A stretch of 64,000 bases of DNA from G965225705 sp965225705 (GTDB taxonomy: Bacteria; Pseudomonadota; Alphaproteobacteria; Caulobacterales; Maricaulaceae). Under the pieces are notes generated by a model. The model searched no databases and was not told the origin of the DNA. It saw only the letters and a list, made by a program, of their open reading frames with translations. The position numbers and the translations under genes are program-made. Below are positions 1 to 8,143 of this stretch, piece after piece. Numbering within the stretch: position 1 is the stretch's first letter; every line of letters starts with the position of its first letter. The DNA lies in assembly GCA_965225705.1 (NCBI GenBank), contig OZ245325.1, positions 1,488,001 to 1,552,000 of the forward strand, read 5' to 3'.

Positions 1-186
1 GGACCATTAAGAATATAAAGGGGATGTGGCGTCATGATGACTCCCAAAAATACTTTCTTTTCTCACAGTCTAGCACCATCATCAGGAGATCTAAAACCCC
101 TGACTTGTTTTCTGTATAAAGAGCTACCATCTCTGGGATAGAGTAAAATAAAGTAAGGTTTAAAACAGGTTTTTATGGAGCCCCTC
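1..186. other. Leader region before hslO, no gene recognised
   Basis: I see no convincing coding sequence here. One frame is open from the edge to about 119, but its translation resembles nothing I know. The upstream gene is not visible. A GGAG at 177-180 is the likely ribosome binding site of hslO. Confidence 0.5.
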
Positions 187-1119
187 ATGATAAAAAACAA
201 AAAAACCCAGCCCCGGGAGGATTATATAGCAAGCTTTCAGCTTGAAAAAACACCTGTTTATGGCCGTATTGTACGCTTTGGCCCCATGATTGAAAAAATT
301 CTCAGTGCGCATCCTTACCCTGAAACAGCTGCCTGCCTTTTGGGAGAGGCCCTTTTAGCCACCGCTCTCATAGGAAACCGTCTTAAGTTTAAAGGCAAGC
401 TTATTCTCCAGGCTCAGGGGGAAGGCCCTGTTCCCATGCTTGTCGCTGAATATACCAGCATGGGCACACTCAGAGGTTTTGCAAAACATGATGATCAGGC
501 TTTGGCCAGTTTGCAGGATAAAACAATTCCTCATCCTCCTCCAAACCTCCAGGCTCTTCTCGGACACAAGGCACATATTATCCTCACCTTATGCCCTGAT
601 GACGCTCAGGAACGCTATCAGAGTATTGTGGCGCTGGAAGGAGAAACCCTGGCAAAGGCTCTCGAAACTTATTTTGAAACCTCTGAGCAAATGCCAACAC
701 GTATGATGATGGCGATGGCACAATATGATGCCGGAGATGGTCATTTGCGCTGGCGGGGTGGGGGCATGCTTGTCCAGCGTTATCCTGACAAAAATACAGA
801 AAACGCTGAAGAAACCTGGATCTATGCCAAAACAATTTTCTCGACGCTGAAAGCTGAGGAAATGGTGGATCCTGATCTGTCTTCGGAGACACTTCTCTAC
901 CGCCTGTTTCATGAAGAGGGTGTGCGTATGGCCCCGCCCTCTCCCCTTAAGGCTCAATGCTCCTGTTCAGGGGAAAAAATTGCACAGTTTCTGGCCTCTG
1001 TTCCTGAAAAGGAACGCTTAGACCTTGTCCGTAACGGTTTCATCACCTCCCACTGTGAATACTGTCATAAGGTCTTTCGCTTTACAGAAAAAGAAATAGA
1101 GAAGCGTCTGCACATTTAA
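187..1119 (+). CDS. hslO: Hsp33 redox-regulated chaperone
   Basis: Cytoplasmic holdase chaperone that is switched on by oxidative stress, when a C-terminal zinc centre is oxidised and the protein unfolds and dimerises. The four zinc-binding cysteines are visible: C-x-C near residues 262/264 and C-x-x-C near 294/297, counted from the upstream ATG at 175. The length of about 310 residues fits alphaproteobacterial Hsp33. I prefer the ATG at 187 because GGAG sits six bases before it, while the ATG at 175 has no clear site. The stop overlaps by four bases the stop of the convergent regulator gene. Identification is secure; only the start is uncertain. Confidence 0.95.
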   Translation: MIKNKKTQPREDYIASFQLEKTPVYGRIVRFGPMIEKILSAHPYPETAACLLGEALLATALIGNRLKFKGKLILQAQGEGPVPMLVAEYTSMGTLRGFAKHDDQALASLQDKTIPHPPPNLQALLGHKAHIILTLCPDDAQERYQSIVALEGETLAKALETYFETSEQMPTRMMMAMAQYDAGDGHLRWRGGGMLVQRYPDKNTENAEETWIYAKTIFSTLKAEEMVDPDLSSETLLYRLFHEEGVRMAPPSPLKAQCSCSGEKIAQFLASVPEKERLDLVRNGFITSHCEYCHKVFRFTEKEIEKRLHI

Positions 1120-2090
1120 ACGGAAGGAGGTTTATGAAGGCTGGACCTGATGCGGGGTGTTTGAATGCCAGACACAGATTTCTTTTTAAGATATTCGGCA
1201 CAAAAACGATAAAGCTCTGCGGGGCGGCCTCTTTTATGTGACGAGAGCTTCCCTGTCCCTTCCACAAGGGAAGAATTTAAAAGAGCACGGCGAAAATTCT
1301 GTTTATGAAAAGGGTAACCGGCAATAGTTTCTGCCGTCGTTTGAATATCTGCCAGGGTGAAAGTTTTGGGTAAAAAATCAAAAAGAACGGGACGATATTT
1401 AATTTTCCCCCGCAGACGTGACAAAGCCGTTGCCACAATACGTCGATGATCCGCCGCCATAGGGTTTCCGAGAACAGAGCTTTCAGCAGGAGGTTTCTCA
1501 CCACGGTCCAGAGCTGATTCTGCAACAAGGCCCGCTTCATAAAGAAGTTCATAGCGTTCAAGGGCACGCTCTTCATGCCAGTCCAAACCATCCCAGCCAA
1601 AGGCCGTGGCAAGCAAAGCCTTTTTTTCTTCATATATCTCAGATGTTGTCCAGGCCCAGGCTTCTCCCTTTTCACGGATAAGGGACAGAGCCTTCTCTGG
1701 CAAACCCTGTCTGTGATCCTCATAAGGAAAAAGGCTTGTCCAGTCGATCCAGTGTCCTCCTGTTGCAGTAACATCTCTCGCTTCAGGGGTTAAGGCAAGA
1801 TAGGCGATGGAGACAAGACGTTCAGACAAAAGTTTTTGAGAGAGAGAGAACTGACGCCAGGGATCAGCAAAGGTATAAAGCTGTTCAACATGGCCAAGCT
1901 GAAAACCCGTTTGCTTTTTGACAAGATCCCGCAGAGCATGTTCAAGCGTACGACCGTCATCAGCAGATAAAGCTTTATAGGGCAAAGAAGGAAGCCCCCC
2001 TTCCTTCTGGTGGGTCGCCAGAACACGGCCCTCCCCCCTGTCTACCGCGAAAACGACAGCATTAAGACCAACAGAAATAAAGCCTGTCAT
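1116..2090 (-). CDS. Nudix-like transcriptional regulator (NrtR-type, NAD metabolism)
   Basis: A 324-residue protein with an N-terminal Nudix-fold region (about 1-150) and a C-terminal segment resembling the winged helix of NrtR-like regulators. The Nudix box is degenerate: where a hydrolase has REUxEExGU this protein has a segment reading LRDLVKKQTGF, so the metal-binding glutamates are lost. That fits a ligand-sensing regulator rather than an enzyme. Related proteins are annotated as NAD regulators in Alphaproteobacteria. The start overlaps the stop of the upstream HD-hydrolase gene in an ATGA, so the two are translationally coupled. The regulon cannot be seen; the NAD link is from family knowledge. 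Confidence 0.75.
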   Translation of the reverse strand: MTGFISVGLNAVVFAVDRGEGRVLATHQKEGGLPSLPYKALSADDGRTLEHALRDLVKKQTGFQLGHVEQLYTFADPWRQFSLSQKLLSERLVSIAYLALTPEARDVTATGGHWIDWTSLFPYEDHRQGLPEKALSLIREKGEAWAWTTSEIYEEKKALLATAFGWDGLDWHEERALERYELLYEAGLVAESALDRGEKPPAESSVLGNPMAADHRRIVATALSRLRGKIKYRPVLFDFLPKTFTLADIQTTAETIAGYPFHKQNFRRALLNSSLVEGTGKLSSHKRGRPAELYRFCAEYLKKKSVSGIQTPRIRSSLHKPPSV

Positions 2091-2707
2091 AAAACTTTTG
2101 ATCCTGTATCTTTGATGGGATCATTATTGATAGCTAACATTTTAAAACACCTGAGAAAACGCTTTTCAACCTCTACAACCGGAGAAGGCTTGATATGAGT
2201 CATAAAATCACGTGGAGGTGCCCCAAAAAATTTCCTGGCTTCTTCTTTTGTAAAACCGGCAATCTGAACAGCTTCAAAAAAAGCAGACGCCTGATCAGAG
2301 CGCTTAATAAGCTTAGCTATTTTTTCTGGCAGGTGGACAGGCAAACCAAAACGCAAATGAATAGCATTTTGAAGGCGCTGCTCAAAGCGCTTATAATCCA
2401 GACCCAAAGCAGCCTTAAAAGGTGAAATCATATCACCCACAACATATTCAGGGGCATCATGGAGAAGAGCAGCAAGTCTCCCTGCAGGATCAAGGCCGGG
2501 GTGAAGGTGGCGGGCAATCTCTTCAACAAGAAGACTATGTTCAGCCACAGAAAAAGCATGGGGTCCCAAAGTCTGCCCATTCCAGCGCGCAACACGCGCC
2601 AGACCATGAGCAATATCTTCAATCTCAATATCAAAGGGGGAGGGATCTAAAAGATCAAGGCGGCGACCAGATAACATACGTTGCCACGCACGAAAAGGCT
2701 TTTTCAT
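2087..2707 (-). CDS. HD-domain phosphohydrolase (YfbR-like)
   Basis: A 206-residue HD-superfamily metal-dependent phosphohydrolase, probably acting on nucleotides as YfbR 5'-nucleotidase does. The metal ligands show in a histidine segment (SVAEHS near residue 55) and in the HD dyad of LLHDAPEYVVGD (near 87). Its last bases overlap the start of the Nudix-like regulator, so the pair forms an operon. That suggests a nucleotide or NAD-linked function, but the substrate is inference. No regulatory site is obvious in the 300 bases between this gene and recA. Confidence 0.8.
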   Translation of the reverse strand: MKKPFRAWQRMLSGRRLDLLDPSPFDIEIEDIAHGLARVARWNGQTLGPHAFSVAEHSLLVEEIARHLHPGLDPAGRLAALLHDAPEYVVGDMISPFKAALGLDYKRFEQRLQNAIHLRFGLPVHLPEKIAKLIKRSDQASAFFEAVQIAGFTKEEARKFFGAPPRDFMTHIKPSPVVEVEKRFLRCFKMLAINNDPIKDTGSKVL

Positions 2708-3007
2708 GATAGTCTCACATGTGTTTCAACGGCAGCCTCCAGGGTATCTCCCTGTCCTTACCACAGCTTTATATCCCAACATATTTTTTCTTAAAGGCTG
2801 CTTCTATGATGGAAGAGAAACATCTGACTCTCATATTATCTCAACAGGCTGGCTTACCTCTTCTCTTCATATAACCTACAAAAGAAGACAGGCTAAGAGC
2901 AAAGAACACCTCACATCAACACACCGGTCTCATGTGGCAGATTTTCAGAGTGCTAACATAACAAGGCATAAGCCTGAGCCCTCTTATTCTCCCGGGTTTG
3001 AGATGTC
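2708..3007. other. Intergenic region between recA and the HD hydrolase gene
   Basis: About 300 bases with no gene I can support. The open frame on the plus strand here runs into recA antisense and has low-complexity, non-conserved-looking translation. I see no clear terminator hairpin with a T-run. Confidence 0.5.
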
Positions 3008-4102
3008 TTATGTCTCCCTTTTTTTTGTAGCGTCCTGTTTTTCGTTGTCTATAGAAGGTTTTTCTGTCTTCTCCCCGTCTTTTAAAACACCTGCTTTGCG
3101 CAAAATTGTTTGTTCAATGACACGTGCATCCTCAGGGTGCTCTGTAAGATAAAGGCAGGCATTGTGACGGCCCTGCCCAATACGCTGACCATTATAGGAA
3201 TACCAGGACCCGGACTTTTCAACCACATCTTCCTTAACCCCTAAATCAATAATTTCTCCATATTTAGAAATTCCCTGACCATAAAGAATATCAAACTGAA
3301 CCTCTTTAAAAGGGGGAGCAAGCTTATTTTTTGCCACCTTTACCCTTGTCAGATTACCAATCACCTCATCTCGATTTTTGATCGGCGTGCCACGGCGAAT
3401 CTCTATACGTACAGAAGCATAAAATTTAAGGGCGTTGCCTCCTGTTGTAACCTCTGGTGACCCATAGGAAATACCTATTTTCATACGTGTCTGGTTAACA
3501 AAGATCACAAGACAATTAGAACGTGAAATGGACGCGGTGAGTTTACGTAAAGCCTGGCTCATAAGGCGGGCCTGAAGGCCAGGAAGGCTGTCCCCCATAT
3601 TGCCTTCCAGTTCTGCTTTTGGTGTCAAAGCTGCAACAGAGTCGACAACCACCATATCCACAGCCCCGGAACGGACAAGAGTCTCTGTAATTTCCAGGGC
3701 CTGCTCCCCCGTATCAGGCTGCGAGATAAGGAGATCATCTGTTTGAACTCCTAATTTCTTTGCATAGACAGGATCAAGGGCATGTTCAGCATCAACAAAA
3801 GCAGCCGTTCCCCCCTGACGCTGAGCCTGCGCAATACAATGCAAGGTCAATGTTGTCTTTCCTGAAGATTCAGGTCCATAAATTTCAACAACCCGCCCAC
3901 GCGGCAGACCACCAATACCAAGAGCAATATCCAGACCAAGAGAACCTGTTGAGATAACCTCAACCTCGACGGCCTGACGCTGGCCCAGTTTCATGACAGA
4001 TCCCTTACCAAAAGCCTTATCAATTTGTGCCAAGGCTGCTTCCAGAGCTTTTTCTCTTTCCATTGTTTGTTGACTCTCTAATTGAAATTCTATTTGTCCC
4101 AT
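3008..4102 (-). CDS. recA: Recombinase RecA
   Basis: DNA strand-exchange protein and co-protease for LexA, central to homologous recombination and the SOS response. The Walker A motif GPESSGKTT lies near residue 81 counted from the upstream ATG at 4117; the MAW segment, DNA-binding loops and an acidic, lysine-rich tail follow in the usual order. Length (about 364-369 residues) is typical. I favour the ATG at 4102, which has GGAAG eight bases upstream; the ATG at 4117 adds five residues without a visible binding site. A LexA box lies about 65 bases upstream, so SOS autoregulation is expected. Confidence 0.97.
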   Translation of the reverse strand: MGQIEFQLESQQTMEREKALEAALAQIDKAFGKGSVMKLGQRQAVEVEVISTGSLGLDIALGIGGLPRGRVVEIYGPESSGKTTLTLHCIAQAQRQGGTAAFVDAEHALDPVYAKKLGVQTDDLLISQPDTGEQALEITETLVRSGAVDMVVVDSVAALTPKAELEGNMGDSLPGLQARLMSQALRKLTASISRSNCLVIFVNQTRMKIGISYGSPEVTTGGNALKFYASVRIEIRRGTPIKNRDEVIGNLTRVKVAKNKLAPPFKEVQFDILYGQGISKYGEIIDLGVKEDVVEKSGSWYSYNGQRIGQGRHNACLYLTEHPEDARVIEQTILRKAGVLKDGEKTEKPSIDNEKQDATKKRET

Positions 4103-4179
4103 GACATTATCTTCCATAGCATAAGAAGGAATTTCACCAAACTATTCCTTAATTTTTAATTGTACCTGATTTGTTCTAA

Positions 4180-4194
4180 GAACACAAGGGGAAC
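4180..4194 (-). promoter_or_regulatory. LexA (SOS) box of recA
   Basis: On the minus strand this reads GTTC-N7-GTTC, the direct-repeat LexA operator typical of Alphaproteobacteria. It lies 63 to 78 bases upstream of the recA start codons. A short inverted repeat GTTCTAAGAAC (4173-4183) overlaps it. The match to the consensus is exact in both half-sites. Confidence 0.85.
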
Positions 4195-4327
4195 AATTTC
4201 TTTTTCCTGAGCTTTACCCTTTCATCCCTTCTCTGCCCCCCTTACAGATCCTGACATATTTCTTATCTCAGGGATCATTTTCATCTTGCTGTATAAAACG
4301 CAGAAGGCCATAATATAAGAAAACACT

Positions 4328-4624
4328 ATGATGAGAACTTCTATGGATGAGAGAAGAAAACGCCTTGTATATCGTGCCTCCCGGCGGAGTTTCAAAGAAG
4401 CGGACCTGTTTTTAGAAAGTTTTGCTGAAAAGCATGTCCAGGATCTTACAGAGGACGAGATGGCGATGTTTGAGCATCTCTTAGAGATACCCGACCATGA
4501 ACTTTATGCCTGGATTTTAGGCCAAACACCCCCGCCCCCGGCTCTGGACAGCCCTTTTCTACGGCGACTTCAGGCTTTCACCTGTCACGCAGGCAGAAAA
4601 CAGGTAAAAAGCACCCCGTCCTAA
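4328..4624 (+). CDS. sdhE: SdhE-like FAD assembly factor
   Basis: Small cytoplasmic protein of the SdhE/YgfY/SDHAF2 family, which promotes covalent FAD attachment to the succinate dehydrogenase flavoprotein. The family signature sits near residues 18-35: paired arginines, an acidic D-x-x-L segment and FAEKHV. The C-terminal part has the usual D-x-E-x-x-x-W-I-x-G pattern. The RGxxE motif that contacts the flavoprotein is altered here to RSFKE: the conserved glycine is serine. Length (98 residues) is normal. The gene stands alone between recA and the convergent ftsB-like gene. An in-frame ATG at 4343 is an alternative start. Confidence 0.85.
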   Translation: MMRTSMDERRKRLVYRASRRSFKEADLFLESFAEKHVQDLTEDEMAMFEHLLEIPDHELYAWILGQTPPPPALDSPFLRRLQAFTCHAGRKQVKSTPS

Positions 4625-4651
4625 ATCACACGGGCGGCAGGGCACCTGGCT

Positions 4652-4969
4652 TTAAAAGCCTTCCTCTCTCACAAAGACCTTGTCATAAGGGAGAAAATAG
4701 TCTCGTTCATGGGAAAGCTTCAAAAGATTGCGTGATTTTTCTTCTAAAAGATCCAGATCCAGACTCTCACTTCGCAAAGCATGGGCCTGTTTTTCAATGG
4801 ACTCCCTCTTTGTTTTGACCATCGTAAGCTCCCCACGTAACTCGGCAAGCTGTACTTTCTGCTGACGCCATGCGGAAAGGCCATTCTTCCCAACAGCAAA
4901 ATCAAAAACAAAATAAAGGGTGACCCCCATCAAAACCAGGCTCAGCCCATAGCGCTTCCAAAAAGACAT
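4652..4969 (-). CDS. ftsB: FtsB/DivIC-family septum formation initiator
   Basis: A 105-residue bitopic membrane protein. It has a short cytoplasmic N-terminus, one transmembrane helix (about 9-27), a coiled coil (about 35-70) and a terminal segment containing LDLLEEKSRNLL and ERDYF. This is the layout of FtsB-like proteins, which bridge FtsL and FtsQ in the divisome. Alphaproteobacterial members often lie beside eno or the pyruvate dehydrogenase genes; neither is present here, so the family call rests on architecture. It converges on sdhE with a gap of 27 bases. Confidence 0.8.
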   Translation of the reverse strand: MSFWKRYGLSLVLMGVTLYFVFDFAVGKNGLSAWRQQKVQLAELRGELTMVKTKRESIEKQAHALRSESLDLDLLEEKSRNLLKLSHERDYFLPYDKVFVREEGF

Positions 4970-5085
4970 GATTCGTCACCATACTTGATCAGCTTTCTAT
5001 CATAAAGATAAAAGGATAAAATAAAAGCTAAAAACGTATTGCCTCTAAAACACAGGCTTTATATATCAGATCAGGGGAAAAGAGC

Positions 5086-5364
5086 ATGTTTATTGTTGAT
5101 ATTGACTATATCAGGCCTCTTGAAGAGGTTGATACATGTTTACAGGACCACATCACCTGGCTCAAACAGCAGTATAAAGCAGGCTATTTCATAGCTTCCG
5201 GGCGTAAAACCCCAAGGACGGGAGGTGTGATTTTGTCTGATATGAACAAAAGAGAAGATTTAGAAATGGTCATGGCAGGGGATCCCTTCTCTAAAAAAGG
5301 TATATCCAAATATACCATCACAGAATTTATCCCTTCTATGCACAGGAACGATTTCCCCGTTTAA
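5086..5364 (+). CDS. YciI-like (YCII family) protein
   Basis: A 92-residue dimeric alpha/beta ferredoxin-fold protein of the YCII family, of unknown substrate. The putative catalytic histidine is in DHITWLKQQY (about residue 22), followed by the conserved A-S-G-R-K and the GGV strand, and an aspartate-proline-phenylalanine (DPF) near 66. AGGGGA lies seven bases before the ATG. It converges with ccmF. Function beyond the fold cannot be read from the sequence. Confidence 0.85.
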   Translation: MFIVDIDYIRPLEEVDTCLQDHITWLKQQYKAGYFIASGRKTPRTGGVILSDMNKREDLEMVMAGDPFSKKGISKYTITEFIPSMHRNDFPV

Positions 5365-5368
5365 GTGC

Positions 5369-5405
5369 CCTGCTTTCCTCTGTGAAGCCTTCTGAAAAAA
5401 GCAGG
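5369..5405 (+). terminator. Possible terminator after the YciI-like gene
   Basis: CCTGCTTT at 5369-5376 pairs perfectly with AAAGCAGG at 5398-5405 and is followed by TTCTT. The loop is long (21 bases), so this is a modest candidate for ending transcription between the convergent yciI-like and ccmF genes. Confidence 0.35.
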
Positions 5406-5507
5406 TTCTTAAATCATATTTACCTTCAAAAACAAGTAGACATCTAAGAAGCACAAAAAAGAGTGTGCTGTTCTTAAAGGAAATATGACAAAGGTATAAA
5501 GCCAGAC

Positions 5508-7439
5508 TTATGCCTTTTCCCCCTCTTTCCCGGAAGGTATGCGCTGCCCAATAAGGCTCAGACAGGCTAAAAAACCTGCCAGAGCCATCAAAAAGGCACC
5601 AGAAAACACCATCCATATCAGCCTGTTGATATAGATGGAAACTGCCCAGCCTGTCTGACCATTTTCTTTTAAACGTGCTTCCCCCAAACTGATATAAAGA
5701 TCAGCTGCAGGGCGGGTCCTGATGGCAGCTTCCATCGTTGTCACCCCTGAGGCCCAGTAAAGGCGCCTTTCCGGCTTTAAAGTCCAGGCACGCCCTTTAT
5801 GCTCTACCCTTATTTCTGCACGATCTGCAGCATAATTGGCGCCATCATGGCGCTCCACATACTCCAGAACAAAATGTCGCCCGGCAAAATTAAACCCTTC
5901 CCCCGGACTAAGTGTTCTTACAGTCTCCAGAGGAAAACAGGCTTCTGCTACAGCACCTGTCACCAAAAGCCCAAGGCCGGCATGTGCTAAGACACGTGCC
6001 CAGACACCAGAAAGCAAAGGTCTTTTAAGAGCTGTCAGAGCATCCACCCCCGCACCAAGAAGAACCCACACCCCAAAACTTAGTCCTGCCAAAGCTCCAA
6101 ATGGCAAATCCCTGATCAGGAGCAGGCAAAGCCCTGTAAAAACCGCAAGGACGACAAAAATAAATCGAAGAGACATTATGGCCCGCCTAAAATGCCCACG
6201 CCGCCATCCAAGTCTGGTTGCAAAAGGTAAGAACATAAAAGCCAAACCTGCCAAAGGGGCCACAGCCACATTAAAATAAGGAGCCCCTACGCTTAAACTA
6301 CGCCCTGAAAAAGCCGTCATCAGCAAAGGGTAAAGTGTTCCCACCAAAACACCCCCCGTCATAGCCGTCAGGACAAGATTGTTCAGCATAAACATGCCCT
6401 CGCGGCTTATAAGGCTATAGCCTGGCCCTTCAAAGCCGGGGCGTGGGGCACGCCAGGCAAATAAAGCAAGGGCTCCGCCTGCAATCAGTGTTAAAAGACT
6501 TAAGATCACAGCCCCTCTTTCCGGAGAAAGAGCAAAAGCATGCACAGATGTTAAGATCCCTGAACGCGTCAAAAAAGTTCCAAGAACGGAAAGAGAAAAA
6601 GCAGAAAGTGCTAAAAATATAGTCCACTGCTTAAAAACACCCCGCTTCTCAGACGCAGAAACAGCATGCAAAAGTGCTGATGTTAAAAGCCAGGGCATCA
6701 GGCTTGCATTTTCAACCGGATCCCAAAACCACCACCCTCCCCAGCCAAGCTCACGATAGGCCCAGAGGCTGCCTATAATAATCCCCAGAGTTAAAAAACT
6801 CCACGCAAGAAGTACCCAGCGACGCATAACGCGTGCTGTGGCCTGTGTGAAATCTCCACATATAAGGACCGCTAAAGCCAAAGCATAGGGCAGAGAAAGG
6901 CCAACATATCCGACATAAAGAAGGGGTGGGTGAAGTGCGACCAGAGGGTGTTGTAAAAGGGGGTTAAGCCCTGCCCCCTCTAAAGCCGGGGGATCAAGGC
7001 GAAGAAAAGGATTTGAAACAAAGAGAACATACGCTAAAAAACCTGCACTTAAAAGGCCCGAAAAACTCAGCGTCCACGCCTTTATCTGTGAGGATATACG
7101 CTGTTCCCCCAAAGCAAAACCAGCGCCGGCCCCTGTCATGACAGCACACCATAGCAGCATGGAACCTTCATGGCTGGCCCAGCTGCCTGCGAGCTTATAG
7201 AGAAGTGGTTTATCTATATGAGAATTCTGTGCAATATTGAAAACAGAAAAATCTGAGGTCAAAAAGCCATAAATGAAACAACATAAAGACAAAAAACAGG
7301 CGAGAAAAGCAGCAAGACCTGCCCGCTCTGCCGCCCATAAACAGGAAAGATCATGACGGCCTTTCCAGGCAAGAAATGCCTGAACAAGACAAAGTGCCAG
7401 TGTCAGAGCTAAAGCAAAATGGGCAAGCTCTGTTATCAT
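5508..7439 (-). CDS. ccmF: Cytochrome c haem lyase subunit CcmF
   Basis: Large polytopic inner-membrane protein of the system I cytochrome c maturation pathway; with CcmH it transfers haem from holo-CcmE to apocytochrome c. The tryptophan-rich WWD domain is visible as WGGWWFWDPVEN near residue 235, with many membrane helices on both sides and a periplasmic domain near the C-terminus. Length (643 residues) matches the family. I choose the ATG at 7439, which overlaps the ccmE stop as ATGA and has AAGGGG upstream, over an upstream TTG. The usual ccmG and ccmH do not follow; a convergent gene ends the operon. Confidence 0.95.
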   Translation of the reverse strand: MITELAHFALALTLALCLVQAFLAWKGRHDLSCLWAAERAGLAAFLACFLSLCCFIYGFLTSDFSVFNIAQNSHIDKPLLYKLAGSWASHEGSMLLWCAVMTGAGAGFALGEQRISSQIKAWTLSFSGLLSAGFLAYVLFVSNPFLRLDPPALEGAGLNPLLQHPLVALHPPLLYVGYVGLSLPYALALAVLICGDFTQATARVMRRWVLLAWSFLTLGIIIGSLWAYRELGWGGWWFWDPVENASLMPWLLTSALLHAVSASEKRGVFKQWTIFLALSAFSLSVLGTFLTRSGILTSVHAFALSPERGAVILSLLTLIAGGALALFAWRAPRPGFEGPGYSLISREGMFMLNNLVLTAMTGGVLVGTLYPLLMTAFSGRSLSVGAPYFNVAVAPLAGLAFMFLPFATRLGWRRGHFRRAIMSLRFIFVVLAVFTGLCLLLIRDLPFGALAGLSFGVWVLLGAGVDALTALKRPLLSGVWARVLAHAGLGLLVTGAVAEACFPLETVRTLSPGEGFNFAGRHFVLEYVERHDGANYAADRAEIRVEHKGRAWTLKPERRLYWASGVTTMEAAIRTRPAADLYISLGEARLKENGQTGWAVSIYINRLIWMVFSGAFLMALAGFLACLSLIGQRIPSGKEGEKA

Positions 7440-7987
7440 GACCCCTTTATCCAATGCTCTCCATGTCTGGCGTTAGAGTGTTCTTCCTGTTTTATGTGAG
7501 GAGGAGAAAGTTTTTTTTCTGTTTCCTTCTCTTTCATACTCATGTCTTTGCCATACCATTGCCCTGCTTTTTTTAAGGAGTCTGCAATTTCGCGGGGCAT
7601 ATAATTCTCGTCATGCTTCGCAAGAAGCAGGTCTGCCTGAAACAGGCCGTGACGGTCCAGAACGCCCTCTACAATCACGCTGCGACTTTCCCTGAAAAGG
7701 GCCGTAGGTTCCCCGGGATAGATGACCGAAATGGTGTTGCGGTGATCCGTGACATCGAAGTGAAGTGTTCTTTCCTGATCATAATTTACAGACCCCTCCA
7801 CAACCAGACCACCAAGACGCGCACGCTCTTCCACAGGCAGGTGACGTTGTGCAAGCTCAGTTGGGGTATAAAAATAGACGACAGAATCCCGCAAAGCCAC
7901 AAGCATAAGCGCTACGGCCCCTGTCAGGGCCAGACCCGCTGTAAGAATAAGAACAAGCCTTTGCGTGCGTTTACGCTTCAACTTCAT
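7436..7987 (-). CDS. ccmE: Haem chaperone CcmE
   Basis: Periplasmic haem chaperone, anchored by one N-terminal membrane helix, that binds haem covalently through a histidine and delivers it to CcmF. The haem-binding segment LAKHDENYMP is intact. The family's OB-fold strands (GGLVVEGSV, FDVTD, VEGVL) are in order. The C-terminal tail is long, charged and histidine-containing. I prefer the ATG at 7987, preceded by AAGG, to the TTG at 8044; it puts a lysine-arginine stretch directly before the helix. Translationally coupled to ccmF. Confidence 0.95.
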   Translation of the reverse strand: MKLKRKRTQRLVLILTAGLALTGAVALMLVALRDSVVYFYTPTELAQRHLPVEERARLGGLVVEGSVNYDQERTLHFDVTDHRNTISVIYPGEPTALFRESRSVIVEGVLDRHGLFQADLLLAKHDENYMPREIADSLKKAGQWYGKDMSMKEKETEKKLSPPHIKQEEHSNARHGEHWIKGS

Positions 7988-8143
7988 GACCGTCGCCTTA
8001 TAGAGTGATGACGCGGACTTTACTTGACATGTCTCAGGCGTCAACTCATAAATTTATCTTTTGATGTAAGCTGTGATTTATATCCAGAAAATGTGCCAGA
8101 AGTTTGTTGTGCTTTCAAGAAAGCTATGTAAGGAGGCTTATTC

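Noticed and set aside
1122..1241. A 35-codon plus-strand ORF (ATG at 1134) with a near-perfect AAGGAGG site just after hslO
   Set aside because: It lies wholly antisense to the 3' end of the well-supported Nudix-like regulator and its product resembles nothing; the site can arise from the regulator's codons.
2706..3152. 148-codon plus-strand frame between the HD hydrolase gene and recA
   Set aside because: It overlaps recA antisense, has no ribosome binding site, and its translation is not protein-like.
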